A DNA stretch of 64,000 nt from Victivallis lenta (GTDB taxonomy: Bacteria > Verrucomicrobiota > Lentisphaeria > Victivallales > Victivallaceae). A model generated the notes under the pieces. The model did not search any database. It had not been told where the DNA came from and worked only from the letters and a program-made list of their open reading frames with translations. The stretch is from contig NZ_VUNS01000006.1 of NCBI RefSeq assembly GCF_009695545.1, positions 1 to 64,000 on the forward strand, given 5' to 3'. The position numbers and the translations under genes are program-made. Below are positions 7,742-16,801 of the stretch, piece by piece (position 1 is the stretch's first letter; the number at the start of each line of letters is the position of its first letter).

Positions 7742-8311
7742 ATGAGATTTGAACCCAGAAAGATCGTCATAACCGAGGATGAAAACTCTTTGTGGTATCC
7801 GCTGAGAACAGTTCCCCGGCATGAAATAAAGCTGTATCGCCAGCTTGAAGAAAAAGGGATTCCGGTTTATTTGCCGGTTATGCCGGCAGTAAAAGTTCAT
7901 CACGTCTGCTACAAAACAAATTCTTATCGTTACGAAGATGAAGTTTTGCGTCCTATGCTGCCGTCCTACGTTTTTGCGCGTCTTGATTGCACCCAACGGC
8001 AGTCTGTATGGAGAACCAACTCCGTCCGAGCGCTTTTGGATGTTCCCAAAGTTCAGCAGGCATCTTTTGCGGAGGAGCTGCGGGGCTTGCAAGTCATGGA
8101 AGAATTATCATTTCATACTAAAGTGGAATACAAAAAAGAGATCGCGGTCAATGACCGGTTTGTGATTGAAGAACCGCGTCAGTTTGAAGGTTCGTACGGT
8201 TATTTGGTTGAAAGGCGGAAACGTTTCCTGTGGGTTATCAAACTCGAGATTATTGGCGGCTGCGTCACTGCTGAAATTGATCCGAGACAATATAAGTTTA
8301 CCAAAGTATAG
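7742..8311 (+). CDS. NusG-paralogue transcription antiterminator (RfaH/UpxY/LoaP type)
   Basis: 189 aa. The N-terminal NGN domain starts WYPLRTVPRHEIKLYRQLEE and continues through LPSYVFARLD; the C-terminal half (about 130-189; VNDRFVIEEPRQFEGSYGYLVE) corresponds to the KOW domain. Specialised NusG paralogues of this size typically sit first in capsule or O-antigen operons. They ride with RNA polymerase to suppress termination, often after recruitment in the leader. The ATG at 7742 begins the domain directly; GGAGG at 7724-7728 is rather far (13 bases), so initiation may be weak. It is first gene of a very long unidirectional operon. Its lower GC than downstream genes may indicate separate ancestry. 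Confidence 0.85.
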   Translation: MRFEPRKIVITEDENSLWYPLRTVPRHEIKLYRQLEEKGIPVYLPVMPAVKVHHVCYKTNSYRYEDEVLRPMLPSYVFARLDCTQRQSVWRTNSVRALLDVPKVQQASFAEELRGLQVMEELSFHTKVEYKKEIAVNDRFVIEEPRQFEGSYGYLVERRKRFLWVIKLEIIGGCVTAEIDPRQYKFTKV

Positions 8312-8336
8312 GCTTCACGGTCGGGAGATGGCAACC

Positions 8337-9227
8337 ATGAAAAAAAACATCTATACGATCATCGGTACGGATACCTATTTCGGCGCTCATATGTTGAAGC
8401 ATTTGCAAGCCATGAAGCAAATCGTTATTGGCTGCACCCAGGGGGAACCCTTTCGGTATGAGGCGGAATCGATATGTGTTTCCGACCTCGGCAAATATGA
8501 AGATATGCCTGCTGTTGACGGAGAATGGATTGTCATCTGCCTTGATCCCGGCATGGGGTTTGAAGCATATGCCGCAAAACTGAAAGGTATTTTGGATCAT
8601 TTGCGCGCTCGTGAATTTATCGGGGATATTTGTTTCTTCTCTTCTGCGGCGATTTGCATGCCGGATGCGGATCAGCCGATATCCGAAACCTCCGCGATTT
8701 ACCCCCGTAACGAGCACGATCTTGCACTTGTTACCGGTGAAAATTTATTGAGTGTTTTTGGATGCAGTAACAAAGGCTATGCCGTTCCGCACATCATGCG
8801 AATCGGAGTTCCGTATGGCAATGAGGCTGACATGAAGGCGGTTGACGGATTCGTGAATAAAATGATTTCCGAAGCAGAAAACAATGTTTCCCTGAAAATT
8901 CCGATGGGGGGAGAGGCCAAACGCTCTTTAATTCATATTTCTGATATTTGCAGAGCCGTAACTCAATTGATGAATAGTGAGAATTGTCCGATGTTAGTCA
9001 ATATCCCGGGCGAGATCAAGACGATCAGCGAGGTCGGCCATGCAATATCCCGAAAATATCATGTCGATTTTATTGAACGCGGCTTAAACCTGTATGACGA
9101 ATTGGATTTCTTTGCCGGAGATCAATATTTGTCGGACGAGCTCTTTAATGAGAGTTTGAAGTATGAGCGTCAATATCTGTTTGACAGCTGGCTTAGCGAA
9201 AAGCCGATGCTTTATGCCGTAAATTGA
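8337..9227 (+). CDS. NAD-dependent epimerase/dehydratase-like (SDR) protein, divergent
   Basis: 296 aa. An extended-SDR layout is visible (IIGTDTYFGAHML at the nucleotide-binding end, ICFFSSAAIC, MRIGVPYGN, SLIHISDICRAVTQLM). The glycine-rich motif is degenerate, and the catalytic YxxxK is altered (YPRNEHD), so normal NDP-sugar chemistry is doubtful. It may have a non-catalytic or regulatory role. The start at 8337 is 9 bases after GGGAG; an in-frame ATG at 8328 lacks spacing. It follows the antiterminator by 25 bases. Base composition is lower in GC than that of the sugar genes beyond 9798. Confidence 0.7.
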   Translation: MKKNIYTIIGTDTYFGAHMLKHLQAMKQIVIGCTQGEPFRYEAESICVSDLGKYEDMPAVDGEWIVICLDPGMGFEAYAAKLKGILDHLRAREFIGDICFFSSAAICMPDADQPISETSAIYPRNEHDLALVTGENLLSVFGCSNKGYAVPHIMRIGVPYGNEADMKAVDGFVNKMISEAENNVSLKIPMGGEAKRSLIHISDICRAVTQLMNSENCPMLVNIPGEIKTISEVGHAISRKYHVDFIERGLNLYDELDFFAGDQYLSDELFNESLKYERQYLFDSWLSEKPMLYAVN

Positions 9228-9797
9228 TTGATATGTATTTTACAATGCGGCAACCGCGGCCGGGTGCGTGTCATCGCAGCGGAAAGCAAGTCCGTACGAG
9301 CATGGAACAAAATAGCTTGCCGTTTACCATCAGCAAGAAGAGTACGTTCCAAATATAAGACCATTTACGAACCGGTATATGGCGGCTGTGTCTGTGTTTA
9401 TGCGGCGCGGCGTAAAGAAGACAACTCCATCATATAGGCATTCCAACGTACTCCGCCTTGTTGATATTCATCCCCGGCTGTGACAGCGAAATCATAGCGC
9501 AGATGGAAGTCCGCCGCAAGCTAGAACAGCTTTCTGAAACGTGCGATGTGAATCGGAAAAATATCCTCCGGCTTCCGAGAGAGAAGCTTTGAACGGTCAG
9601 AACCGGTCCGTTTTTCGGATTTAGCGGATACCGGAAAAAACTGAACAGTGGAAAGATGTTCGTCGCAACCATGAATGTAAATGTAAAAATAAAATATGGC
9701 AGTGATATGTAATATCGAAATTGACGCCTGTACTGTCGGCCGCAGAGATTGAGCATGGATGGTGTTGTGTTGTATAAAACAAGGAAAGAATATTACA
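9228..9797. other. 570-base non-coding or decayed stretch inside the polysaccharide locus
   Basis: No credible intact gene. In one plus-strand frame about 50 codons ending at the TGA near 9591 read as plausible protein (CDSEIIAQMEVRRKLEQLSE, then NRKNILRLPREKL). They have no start or upstream continuation and could be the tail of a lost gene. The last 60 bases are AT-rich and lead into the wbpA ribosome site (AAGGAAAG at 9781-9788). An internal promoter is possible, but none is clear. Confidence 0.4.
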
Positions 9798-11081
9798 ATG
9801 TTATCAGAAATCAAAAACAAAGAGATCAAAATCGCCATCATTGGTTTGGGTTACGTTGGCTTGCCGCTGGCGGTCGAATTCGGCAGGAAGTATGACACCG
9901 TCGGTTTCGATGTGAAACCGGAACGCCTGGAAGCATTGCGCCGGGGGGAAGATACGACGCTCGAAACCTCATCGGAAGACTTGAAAGCCGCGATTCGCCT
10001 GAAATACTCCGGCGACCCGGCCGATCTGAAAGACCGGGACATTTTTATCGTGACCGTGCCGACGCCGGTGGATCAGTACAACCGCCCGGATTTGACGCCG
10101 TTGTATAAAGCGAGCGAAACCGTCGGCAAGGTGATGAAGCCGGGAGCGATCGTCGTTTATGAGAGTACGGTATATCCGGGCTGCACCGAAGAGGAGTGCG
10201 TGCCGGTTCTGGAAAAATTCAGCGGCCTGAAATTCAACACCGACTTCTTTTGCGGATACAGCCCGGAACGGATCAATCCCGGCGACAAGGAACATACTCT
10301 GACGAAGATCCTGAAGATCACCTCCGGCTCAACGCCGGAGACTGCCGATATCGTCGATGCGCTTTACGGCAGCATTCTGAAGAACGGGACGCACCGGGCC
10401 AGTTCAATGAAGGTCGCGGAAGCCGCGAAAGTGATTGAAAATTCGCAGCGGGATTTGAATATCGCTTTCGTGAACGAGCTGGCGAAGATCTTCCGCCTGA
10501 TCGGAATCGATACGAATGATGTGCTGGCCGCGGCGGGAACGAAATGGAATTTCCTGAAATTCAAACCGGGTTTGGTCGGGGGACACTGTATCGGCGTCGA
10601 TCCGTATTATCTGACCCATAAGGCGCAGGCGCTGGGCTACCTGCCCGAAGTGATTCTCGCCGGCCGCCGCATCAACGACGGCATGGGCAAATATATTGCG
10701 GCCGAAGTTGTGAAACTTATGATTAAAAAAGAGTTGAAAATTGTGAATGCCAAAGTGTTGCAGCTTGGCATCACATTCAAGGAAAACTGTACTGACATTC
10801 GGAATTCTCATGCGGCAGATGTTGTTTACGGATTGCAGGAATTCGGATGCCGGGTGGATATCTATGATCCGTGGGCAGATCCGGCGGCAGTCAGGACGGA
10901 ATATGGTTTGACAAGTTTTAAGGATCTGAAGGCTCTGGCTTCAAATTATGACGCGATCGTGGCTGCTGTGGCTCACCGGGAATTTTCTGATATGAGCTTA
11001 CGAAAATATACCTGCGCCGATGGAGTTATCTTTGACCTCAAAGGATTCGTCCCGCGTGACATCGTGGATGGCAGGCTGTAG
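9798..11081 (+). CDS. wbpA: UDP-N-acetylhexosamine 6-dehydrogenase (WbpA/TviB family)
   Basis: 427 aa. Oxidises C6 of UDP-GlcNAc (or UDP-GalNAc) to the uronate in two NAD-dependent steps. Visible: Rossmann motif IAIIGLGYVGLPLAVEFG at the N-terminus, the conserved VTVPTPVD, YESTVYPGCTEE, the catalytic cysteine in GGHCIGVDPYYL, and GITFKENCTDIRNS in the C-terminal domain. The ATG at 9798 is chosen because AAGGAAAG lies about 9 bases before it; an upstream frame to 9759 adds unlike residues. With wbpB, wbpI, wbpD and wbpE downstream it is the expected first step to UDP-ManNAc3NAcA. Confidence 0.9.
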   Translation: MLSEIKNKEIKIAIIGLGYVGLPLAVEFGRKYDTVGFDVKPERLEALRRGEDTTLETSSEDLKAAIRLKYSGDPADLKDRDIFIVTVPTPVDQYNRPDLTPLYKASETVGKVMKPGAIVVYESTVYPGCTEEECVPVLEKFSGLKFNTDFFCGYSPERINPGDKEHTLTKILKITSGSTPETADIVDALYGSILKNGTHRASSMKVAEAAKVIENSQRDLNIAFVNELAKIFRLIGIDTNDVLAAAGTKWNFLKFKPGLVGGHCIGVDPYYLTHKAQALGYLPEVILAGRRINDGMGKYIAAEVVKLMIKKELKIVNAKVLQLGITFKENCTDIRNSHAADVVYGLQEFGCRVDIYDPWADPAAVRTEYGLTSFKDLKALASNYDAIVAAVAHREFSDMSLRKYTCADGVIFDLKGFVPRDIVDGRL

Positions 11082-11087
11082 AAGCGG

Positions 11088-12110
11088 ATGAATATGATGA
11101 TGGAATGCTTTCCTCAAAAACTGTCTGGCATTCTTGGAAATATGACCGGCAAACGTATTGCGGTCATTGGGGACATCATACTGGATCGTTATATTCGCGG
11201 CAGCGTGGAACGAATTTCTCCGGAAGCACCGATCCCTATTGTTCAGGCCCAGGAGACTTTCGTTCGTCTTGGCGGTGCAGCCAATGTTATGCAAAACGTA
11301 ATTGCATTGGGGGGCGCCGCCTTCGCCTTCGGCATTGTCGGTGACGATGACGCCGGGCATGAAGTAATTTCGCAATTATGCCGGAACAAAATAGAATGTT
11401 CAGGGGTGATAACCGCCGTTACCCGGGAAACGACCGTCAAAACCCGGATATTATCCGGCAGCCAGCAGTTGCTGCGAATCGATAAGGAAAACACATCACC
11501 TATAAATGATGATCAGAAGGAATTGCTGATTGTACGGCTGACCCGGCTTCTGGCCGACAACCAGATTGATGCGGTTGTTCTGGAAGATTATGCCAAAGGA
11601 GTACTGGACCAGGAAATTTCACAGGCGATTGTCGATGCGGCCAACCATTATGGCGTGTTTTCGTTGCTGGACCCGAATCCACGCAATCACATGCGAGTTG
11701 AAAAACTTACGGTCCTGAAGCCTAACTGCCGTGAGTTATGGGCTTTAGGCGGCGTACTTCCGAGCAACAATCGGGCAGATTTAGTTAGGGCTGCTTCGAC
11801 AATCATGCAGGATTGGGAGATTGAGAACCTTGTTCTCACTTTAGCGCAAGACGGCATACTGCTATTTTCCCGGACCGGAGATCCGGCTGGCTCGGCCTTA
11901 CCGGCCGTCGCGCGAGAGGTATATGATGTTTCCGGCGCTGGAGATACCGTAATTGCGGTTATCGCAATGGCTTTGGCGGCACATGCAGAAATACGTGAGG
12001 CGGTGTTGCTGGGAAATCTTGCCGCCGGGATTGCCGTCGGCAAACTTGGAACGTCTACTGTTTCAAGTTTGGAAATACAGCAGGAACTGGCAAAGAATAA
12101 TTTATCCTGA
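11088..12110 (+). CDS. hldA: D-glycero-beta-D-manno-heptose-7-phosphate 1-kinase-like (PfkB family)
   Basis: 340 aa. Matches the kinase half of Hld[39 protein letters not shown], then the PfkB ATP/anion-hole motif [12 protein letters not shown] near the C-terminus. There is no nucleotidyltransferase domain. It would make heptose 1,7-bisphosphate for ADP- or GDP-heptose. GmhA, GmhB, HldC and HldD partners are not in the window. A GT9 heptosyltransferase-like gene at 26294 supports a heptose residue. Several in-frame ATGs (11088, 11094, 11097, 11100) compete, and the ribosome site is weak. Confidence 0.8.
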   Translation: MNMMMECFPQKLSGILGNMTGKRIAVIGDIILDRYIRGSVERISPEAPIPIVQAQETFVRLGGAANVMQNVIALGGAAFAFGIVGDDDAGHEVISQLCRNKIECSGVITAVTRETTVKTRILSGSQQLLRIDKENTSPINDDQKELLIVRLTRLLADNQIDAVVLEDYAKGVLDQEISQAIVDAANHYGVFSLLDPNPRNHMRVEKLTVLKPNCRELWALGGVLPSNNRADLVRAASTIMQDWEIENLVLTLAQDGILLFSRTGDPAGSALPAVAREVYDVSGAGDTVIAVIAMALAAHAEIREAVLLGNLAAGIAVGKLGTSTVSSLEIQQELAKNNLS

Positions 12111-12124
12111 AAGATGAATTGAAT

Positions 12125-13177
12125 ATGAAACGCGCATTGATTACCGGCATAACGGGCCAGGACGGCTCGTATCTGACCGAGCTGCTGCTGGAGAAGGGCT
12201 ACGAGGTGCACGGCATCATCCGGCGTGCGAGCAGCTTCAACACGGGGCGGATCGACCACCTGTACCGCGATCCGCACCTGGACGGAGTACGGTTGTTCCT
12301 GCACTACGGAGACCTGACCGATTCGTCGAACCTGAGCCGCCTGATCGAGAAGATCCAACCCTCCGAAATTTACAACCTCGGCGCGCAGAGTCACGTGCAG
12401 GTGAGTTTCGAGGTTCCGGAGTACACGGCGGAGACCGATGCGATCGGGACTTTGCGGTTGCTGGACGCGATCAAGGAGACCGGGGTTCCGGCGCGGTTTT
12501 ACCAGGCATCGACCTCCGAACTCTACGGCAAGGTGCAGGAGGTTCCGCAGAGCGAGACGACGCCGTTCTATCCGCGCAGTCCGTACGCGGTTGCAAAGCA
12601 GTACGGCTTCTGGATCACGAAGAATTACCGGGAAGCGTACAACCTTCACGCCAGCAATGGGATATTGTTCAACCACGAGTCTCCGCGGCGGGGCGAGACC
12701 TTCGTGACGCGCAAGATCACGATGGCGGTGGCGCGGATTCACCGCGGATTGCAGGAGTGCTTCTACATGGGTAACATCGATGCGCGGCGCGACTGGGGGT
12801 ATGCGAAGGACTACGTGAAGATGATGTGGATGATGCTGCAGCAGGAAGTTCCTGACGACTATGTGGTTGCAACCGGAGAAATGCATACGGTTCGTGAGTT
12901 CATCGAAAGGAGCTTCGCCCGGGTCGGGCGCGGCATCGAATGGAAGGGGGCCGGCGTTGACGAAACCGGCATCGACACGACGACCGGAAAAACGGTGGTC
13001 CGGATCGATCCGCGCTATTTCCGGCCGGCCGAAGTCGAGCAGCTGCTCGGCAACCCGGCCAGGGCGAAGGAGAAGCTCGGCTGGGAGCCGGAAGTGAAGT
13101 TCGAAGAACTGGTGAAAATCATGGTTGACGGCGACCTGCGGCTGCTGGACAACCCGAATTACGAGATCGGGTTCTGA
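12125..13177 (+). CDS. gmd: GDP-mannose 4,6-dehydratase
   Basis: 350 aa. First step of GDP-L-fucose synthesis. N-terminal [23 protein letters not shown], the catalytic triad in STSELYGK and [12 protein letters not shown], and the family signature [19 protein letters not shown] are all present. The ATG at 12125 fits the family N-terminus; a TTG at 12119 is in frame. It ends 2 bases before fcl. Product: GDP-4-keto-6-deoxy-mannose. Confidence 0.95.
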   Translation: MKRALITGITGQDGSYLTELLLEKGYEVHGIIRRASSFNTGRIDHLYRDPHLDGVRLFLHYGDLTDSSNLSRLIEKIQPSEIYNLGAQSHVQVSFEVPEYTAETDAIGTLRLLDAIKETGVPARFYQASTSELYGKVQEVPQSETTPFYPRSPYAVAKQYGFWITKNYREAYNLHASNGILFNHESPRRGETFVTRKITMAVARIHRGLQECFYMGNIDARRDWGYAKDYVKMMWMMLQQEVPDDYVVATGEMHTVREFIERSFARVGRGIEWKGAGVDETGIDTTTGKTVVRIDPRYFRPAEVEQLLGNPARAKEKLGWEPEVKFEELVKIMVDGDLRLLDNPNYEIGF

Positions 13178-13179
13178 AC

Positions 13180-14115
13180 ATGATCGACAAAAACGCGAAA
13201 ATTTTCATCTGCGGCCACCGCGGCATGGTCGGCAGCGCCTGCGTGCGGAAGTTTGAAAAAGAGGGCTACTCGAACATTCTGAAACGCACCCGAGCCGAAC
13301 TCGATCTGCGCAATCAGCTTGCGGTGAAGGAGTTCTTCGATGCCGAACAGCCGGACTACGTGATTCTGGCCGGAGCGAAGGTCGGCGGAATCATGGCGAA
13401 TAAGACGCATTGCGCGGAATTCCTGCTTGAGAACCTCGAGATCCAGAACAATGTGATCATGCAGAGTTACCTGCACGGAGTCAGGAAGTTCTGCTTTCTC
13501 GGCTCGAGCTGCATCTATCCGTGCCGTGCGCCGCAGCCGATCAGAGAGGAGTATCTGCTGACCGGGCCGCTGGAGCCGACCAACGAAGGTTACGCGCTGG
13601 CCAAGATCGCCGGGTACAAACTCTGCCTCTATTTGAGCCGGCAGTACGGCTGGAACACGGTGAGCCTGATGCCGTGCAACCTCTACGGAACCAACGACAA
13701 CTACGATCCGGAGAACAGCCATGTGTTTCCGGCCTTCGTGCGGCGTTTCGTGACGGCTGCGCGGGAGAACCGGGCCGTGGAAGTGGTCTGGGGAACCGGT
13801 GCTCCGCTGCGGGAGTTCCTGCACGTGGACGACGTGGCGAATGCGGTCTATTATTTCATGCAGAACCACAATGACCCGGAGGTCGTCAACATCGGCAGCG
13901 GCAGCGACATCACCATCAGGGAGCTGGCCGGAAAGATCGCCGCGGCGGCGGGATTCAGAGGAGAAATCAGGTGGGACGCCTCCAGACCCGACGGCATGTA
14001 CCGCAAACTTATGGATTCGAGCAAAGCGCGAAAGCTTGGCTGGAAACCGGAAATCACCATCGACGAAGGCATTAGAAGAACCATTCAAGAATATAAGGAC
14101 GGTATATCGAAATGA
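13180..14115 (+). CDS. fcl: GDP-L-fucose synthase
   Basis: 311 aa. 3,5-epimerase/4-reductase that turns the Gmd product into GDP-L-fucose. Motifs: ICGHRGMVGSA, AAKVGGI-like AGAKVGGIMAN, LGSSCIYP, the catalytic YALAKIAGYK, and NLYGTNDNYDPENSHV. Two bases separate it from gmd, and its stop overlaps the wbpB start by 4 bases, so the three are translationally linked. Confidence 0.95.
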   Translation: MIDKNAKIFICGHRGMVGSACVRKFEKEGYSNILKRTRAELDLRNQLAVKEFFDAEQPDYVILAGAKVGGIMANKTHCAEFLLENLEIQNNVIMQSYLHGVRKFCFLGSSCIYPCRAPQPIREEYLLTGPLEPTNEGYALAKIAGYKLCLYLSRQYGWNTVSLMPCNLYGTNDNYDPENSHVFPAFVRRFVTAARENRAVEVVWGTGAPLREFLHVDDVANAVYYFMQNHNDPEVVNIGSGSDITIRELAGKIAAAAGFRGEIRWDASRPDGMYRKLMDSSKARKLGWKPEITIDEGIRRTIQEYKDGISK

Positions 14116-15068
14116 AACGAATCGCATTGGTCGGCTGCGGCCGTATTTCCAAACGGCACATGGAAGCCATTACCGCCACTCCGGGCGTCGAAATTGCTTA
14201 TGTCTGCGACAAGAAGGAAGAGCGGGCGCGGGCGGCCGCTGAACAGCTTAAGATTCCATATGTGACCGATTACCGGGAATTAAAGGGAAAGGGGCTTGAT
14301 GTTATCAGTGTGCTGACTCCTTCGGGACTTCATCCTCGTCATGTTTCGAATATCGCCGAATTGACGGATGCGCCTTACATTGTCTGCGAAAAGCCGTTAT
14401 CGCTCACCCTGCGGGAAGCATACGAGGTTTACCGTCGTGTCGAAAAGGCCGGGAAAACGCTGCTGCCGGTTTTCCAGAATCGTTATAATCCGCTGGTAAG
14501 GGAAATCAAGAGCCTGATTGACTCCGGCCGCCTTGGAAAGCTGTACCAGTTCGTCTGCAACGTGCTTTGGAACCGCAACGACGATTATTACAGCATTGAC
14601 TGGCATGGAACGCGCGAGTTTGACGGCGGCGTCATGTATACGCAGGCGAGCCATTACGTGGATATGGTGCATTTCTTTTTCGGTGAGCTGGCTTTCAGTC
14701 GCGGTCTGGGCGGTTCGTTGCGGAATCTGGAGACGCAGGATACCGTGTCGGCTGTATTGCAGTTCAGGAATGGGACCGTTGGCACCATCAATGCGACGGT
14801 CAGCGTGTACCGGAGCAATTTTATGACGGAGTTTACGCTGATCGCCGAAAAAGGAACCATCCGGCTGTCCGGCACGAATTTGAATCAGATCGACTTCTGG
14901 GATGTGGAAGGAGTTGAAAAACCGGATATGGATTTCAAACTCGACCATCAGTACGGGAAGGGACACAACACGTTGTATGAATACATCGCTTCCGGTCGTT
15001 GGGAGATGTTTCCCTCCCGGGAGGATGTGCTCTCCGGCATTCGCCTGATGGAAATGATCTCTTACTGA
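14112..15068 (+). CDS. wbpB: UDP-GlcNAcA 3-dehydrogenase (WbpB-like, Gfo/Idh/MocA family)
   Basis: 318 aa. N-terminal Rossmann motif IALVGCGRISKRHMEAI, the family signature VCEKPLSLT with the catalytic lysine, then an alpha/beta C-terminal domain (GGVMYTQASHYVDMVHFF). In Pseudomonas aeruginosa WbpB oxidises C3 of UDP-GlcNAcA using tightly bound NAD recycled with 2-oxoglutarate, acting together with WbpE. Assignment here rests on the family plus the full surrounding WbpA/B/D/E/I set. The ATG overlaps the fcl stop by 4 bases. Confidence 0.88.
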   Translation: MKRIALVGCGRISKRHMEAITATPGVEIAYVCDKKEERARAAAEQLKIPYVTDYRELKGKGLDVISVLTPSGLHPRHVSNIAELTDAPYIVCEKPLSLTLREAYEVYRRVEKAGKTLLPVFQNRYNPLVREIKSLIDSGRLGKLYQFVCNVLWNRNDDYYSIDWHGTREFDGGVMYTQASHYVDMVHFFFGELAFSRGLGGSLRNLETQDTVSAVLQFRNGTVGTINATVSVYRSNFMTEFTLIAEKGTIRLSGTNLNQIDFWDVEGVEKPDMDFKLDHQYGKGHNTLYEYIASGRWEMFPSREDVLSGIRLMEMISY

Positions 15069-15077
15069 TCTGGCGCA

Positions 15078-16148
15078 ATGAGAATCATTACGATTGTCGG
15101 TGCCCGCCCGCAGTTTATCAAGGCGGCAATTCTGTCCCGTGCGCTGCGTGGATGCCATGAGGAGATTCTGATTCACACCGGACAGCACTTTGATGCGAAT
15201 ATGTCCACTGTATTTTTTGATGAGCTGGAAATTTCCGCTCCGAAATACAACCTCGGGATCTCCGGAGAGACACATGGCGTCATGACCGGTAAAATGCTGA
15301 TCGCCATTGAAGAGGTTCTGGTTCGGGAACGGCCCGATGCCGTGCTGCTGTACGGCGACACCAACTCCACCGTGGCCGGGGCGCTGGCAGCTGTGAAGCT
15401 GCGCATTCCGCTGATTCATGTTGAGGCCGGGAACAGGCTCGGGACGCTGGACAACCCGGAAGAGGTCAATCGGATTACTACCGATCATCTTTCGACGCTG
15501 TTGTTTTGCGCCTCGGATTCCGCAAAGTCGTTTCTGGACCGGGAGGGCCTGGGAGCCCGGGCCTATACCGTCGGCAATGTGATGTATGACGCTTTTCTCT
15601 ACTTCGGGAAGAGAGCGGCGGAGCAGAAAAGAACGCCGGTTGATTACAACAGCATGCCGATCACAATGCCGGATAGATACTGTTATTTGACCTGTCATCG
15701 GGCGGAAAATACCTCCGACGAAGCTTTGACTGAGATTTTCAGAGCGGTATCAAGCCTCGACTATCCGACGATTTATCCTGTGCATCCGCGCAATCGGGAG
15801 CGGGCGCTGCGAATCGGAAAGAGTTTCCCGAAGGTGATATTGATTCCGCCAGTCGGTTATCTGGAATCCGTACGGTTGACCGGGCAGGCAGAGCGGATTG
15901 TCACTGATTCCGGTGGCCTCCAATGCGAGGCGTTTTATGCCGGTGTGCCGTGTGTGACGGTGTTCCACCATGTGGTCTGGCCGGAAACGCTGGCCGGCAA
16001 TCGTAACCAGATGGCGCCTCCGGTGGCTGCGGAAATCATGAAGAAATTTACGGTCGTTCCGCATATCGATCCGGAATATCGCCCTTTCGGCGATGGCCAT
16101 GCCTGTCAGAAAATTGTAAAAATTCTAAATGAAAAATTGAATTTATGA
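15078..16148 (+). CDS. wbpI: UDP-diacetamido-uronate 2-epimerase (WbpI/WecB family)
   Basis: 356 aa. Non-hydrolysing UDP-sugar 2-epimerase: IVGARPQFIKAA, LIHTGQH, LYGDTNSTVAG, HVEAGNR, TCHRAEN and TDSGGLQCEAFYAGVP are all visible. By context it converts the gluco to the manno epimer of the 2,3-diacetamido uronate. A plain WecB (UDP-GlcNAc 2-epimerase) role is the alternative. It overlaps wbpD by 4 bases. Confidence 0.9.
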   Translation: MRIITIVGARPQFIKAAILSRALRGCHEEILIHTGQHFDANMSTVFFDELEISAPKYNLGISGETHGVMTGKMLIAIEEVLVRERPDAVLLYGDTNSTVAGALAAVKLRIPLIHVEAGNRLGTLDNPEEVNRITTDHLSTLLFCASDSAKSFLDREGLGARAYTVGNVMYDAFLYFGKRAAEQKRTPVDYNSMPITMPDRYCYLTCHRAENTSDEALTEIFRAVSSLDYPTIYPVHPRNRERALRIGKSFPKVILIPPVGYLESVRLTGQAERIVTDSGGLQCEAFYAGVPCVTVFHHVVWPETLAGNRNQMAPPVAAEIMKKFTVVPHIDPEYRPFGDGHACQKIVKILNEKLNL

Positions 16149-16798
16149 GTGATTTTTTTGTGCATGAATCCGCCTATGTCGATGAGGACGTCACTATCGG
16201 CAGCGGAACAAAAATCTGGCATTTCTGCCATGTTCAGAGCGGCGCGAGAATCGGGTGCGGGTGCATTCTCGGCCAGAATGTCAATATCGCCAATGACGTT
16301 GCAATCGGCAACAATGTCAAGATTCAGAACAATGTGGCAGTCTACACCGGGACCGTTGTGGAAGATGATGTGTTTCTCGGACCCAGTTGCGTGCTGACTA
16401 ATGTAACCAATCCCCGCAGTCAGGTGAAACGCCATTCGCTGTATGAAAGAATTCTGATTCGGCGTGGAGCGAGTATCGGCGCCAATGCCACGATTGTTTG
16501 CGGAATCAGCATCGGCCGCTACGCTTTCATCGCGGCGGGAGCGGTCGTGACCCGGGATGTTCCTGATTATGCGATGATCGTCGGCGTGCCGGGGCGGCAG
16601 ACCGCATGGGTCAGCCGTCATGGTCACTGTCTTAAAAATCCGGACGCAGACGGGATCATGATTTGCCCGGAAAGCGGTTTCCGGTACAGGGAAGTTGCTC
16701 AAGGGATCGTCCGCTGCCTCGATCTGGATGAGGAGGCTCCGCTCCCGCCTGAGCTGGCGGTCGGGAAATATACCTACGATGAGTTTAAGGAAAAATGA
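16145..16798 (+). CDS. wbpD: UDP-3-amino-uronate N-acetyltransferase (WbpD-like)
   Basis: 217 aa. Left-handed beta-helix of hexapeptide repeats (about 8-150: [60 protein letters not shown]), trimeric in this family, acetyl-CoA dependent. It would acetylate the 3-amino group made by WbpE. A C-terminal extension (GIMICPESGFRYREV, then VRCLDLDEEAPLP) follows the helix. The 4-base overlap with wbpI and the adjacent wbpE support the assignment. Confidence 0.88.
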   Translation: MSDFFVHESAYVDEDVTIGSGTKIWHFCHVQSGARIGCGCILGQNVNIANDVAIGNNVKIQNNVAVYTGTVVEDDVFLGPSCVLTNVTNPRSQVKRHSLYERILIRRGASIGANATIVCGISIGRYAFIAAGAVVTRDVPDYAMIVGVPGRQTAWVSRHGHCLKNPDADGIMICPESGFRYREVAQGIVRCLDLDEEAPLPPELAVGKYTYDEFKEK

Positions 16799-16801
16799 CA
16801 A

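Noticed and set aside
9228-9437. 69-codon ORF directly after the SDR gene
   Set aside because: No ribosome site, basic and cysteine-rich noise-like translation, and no resemblance to a family.
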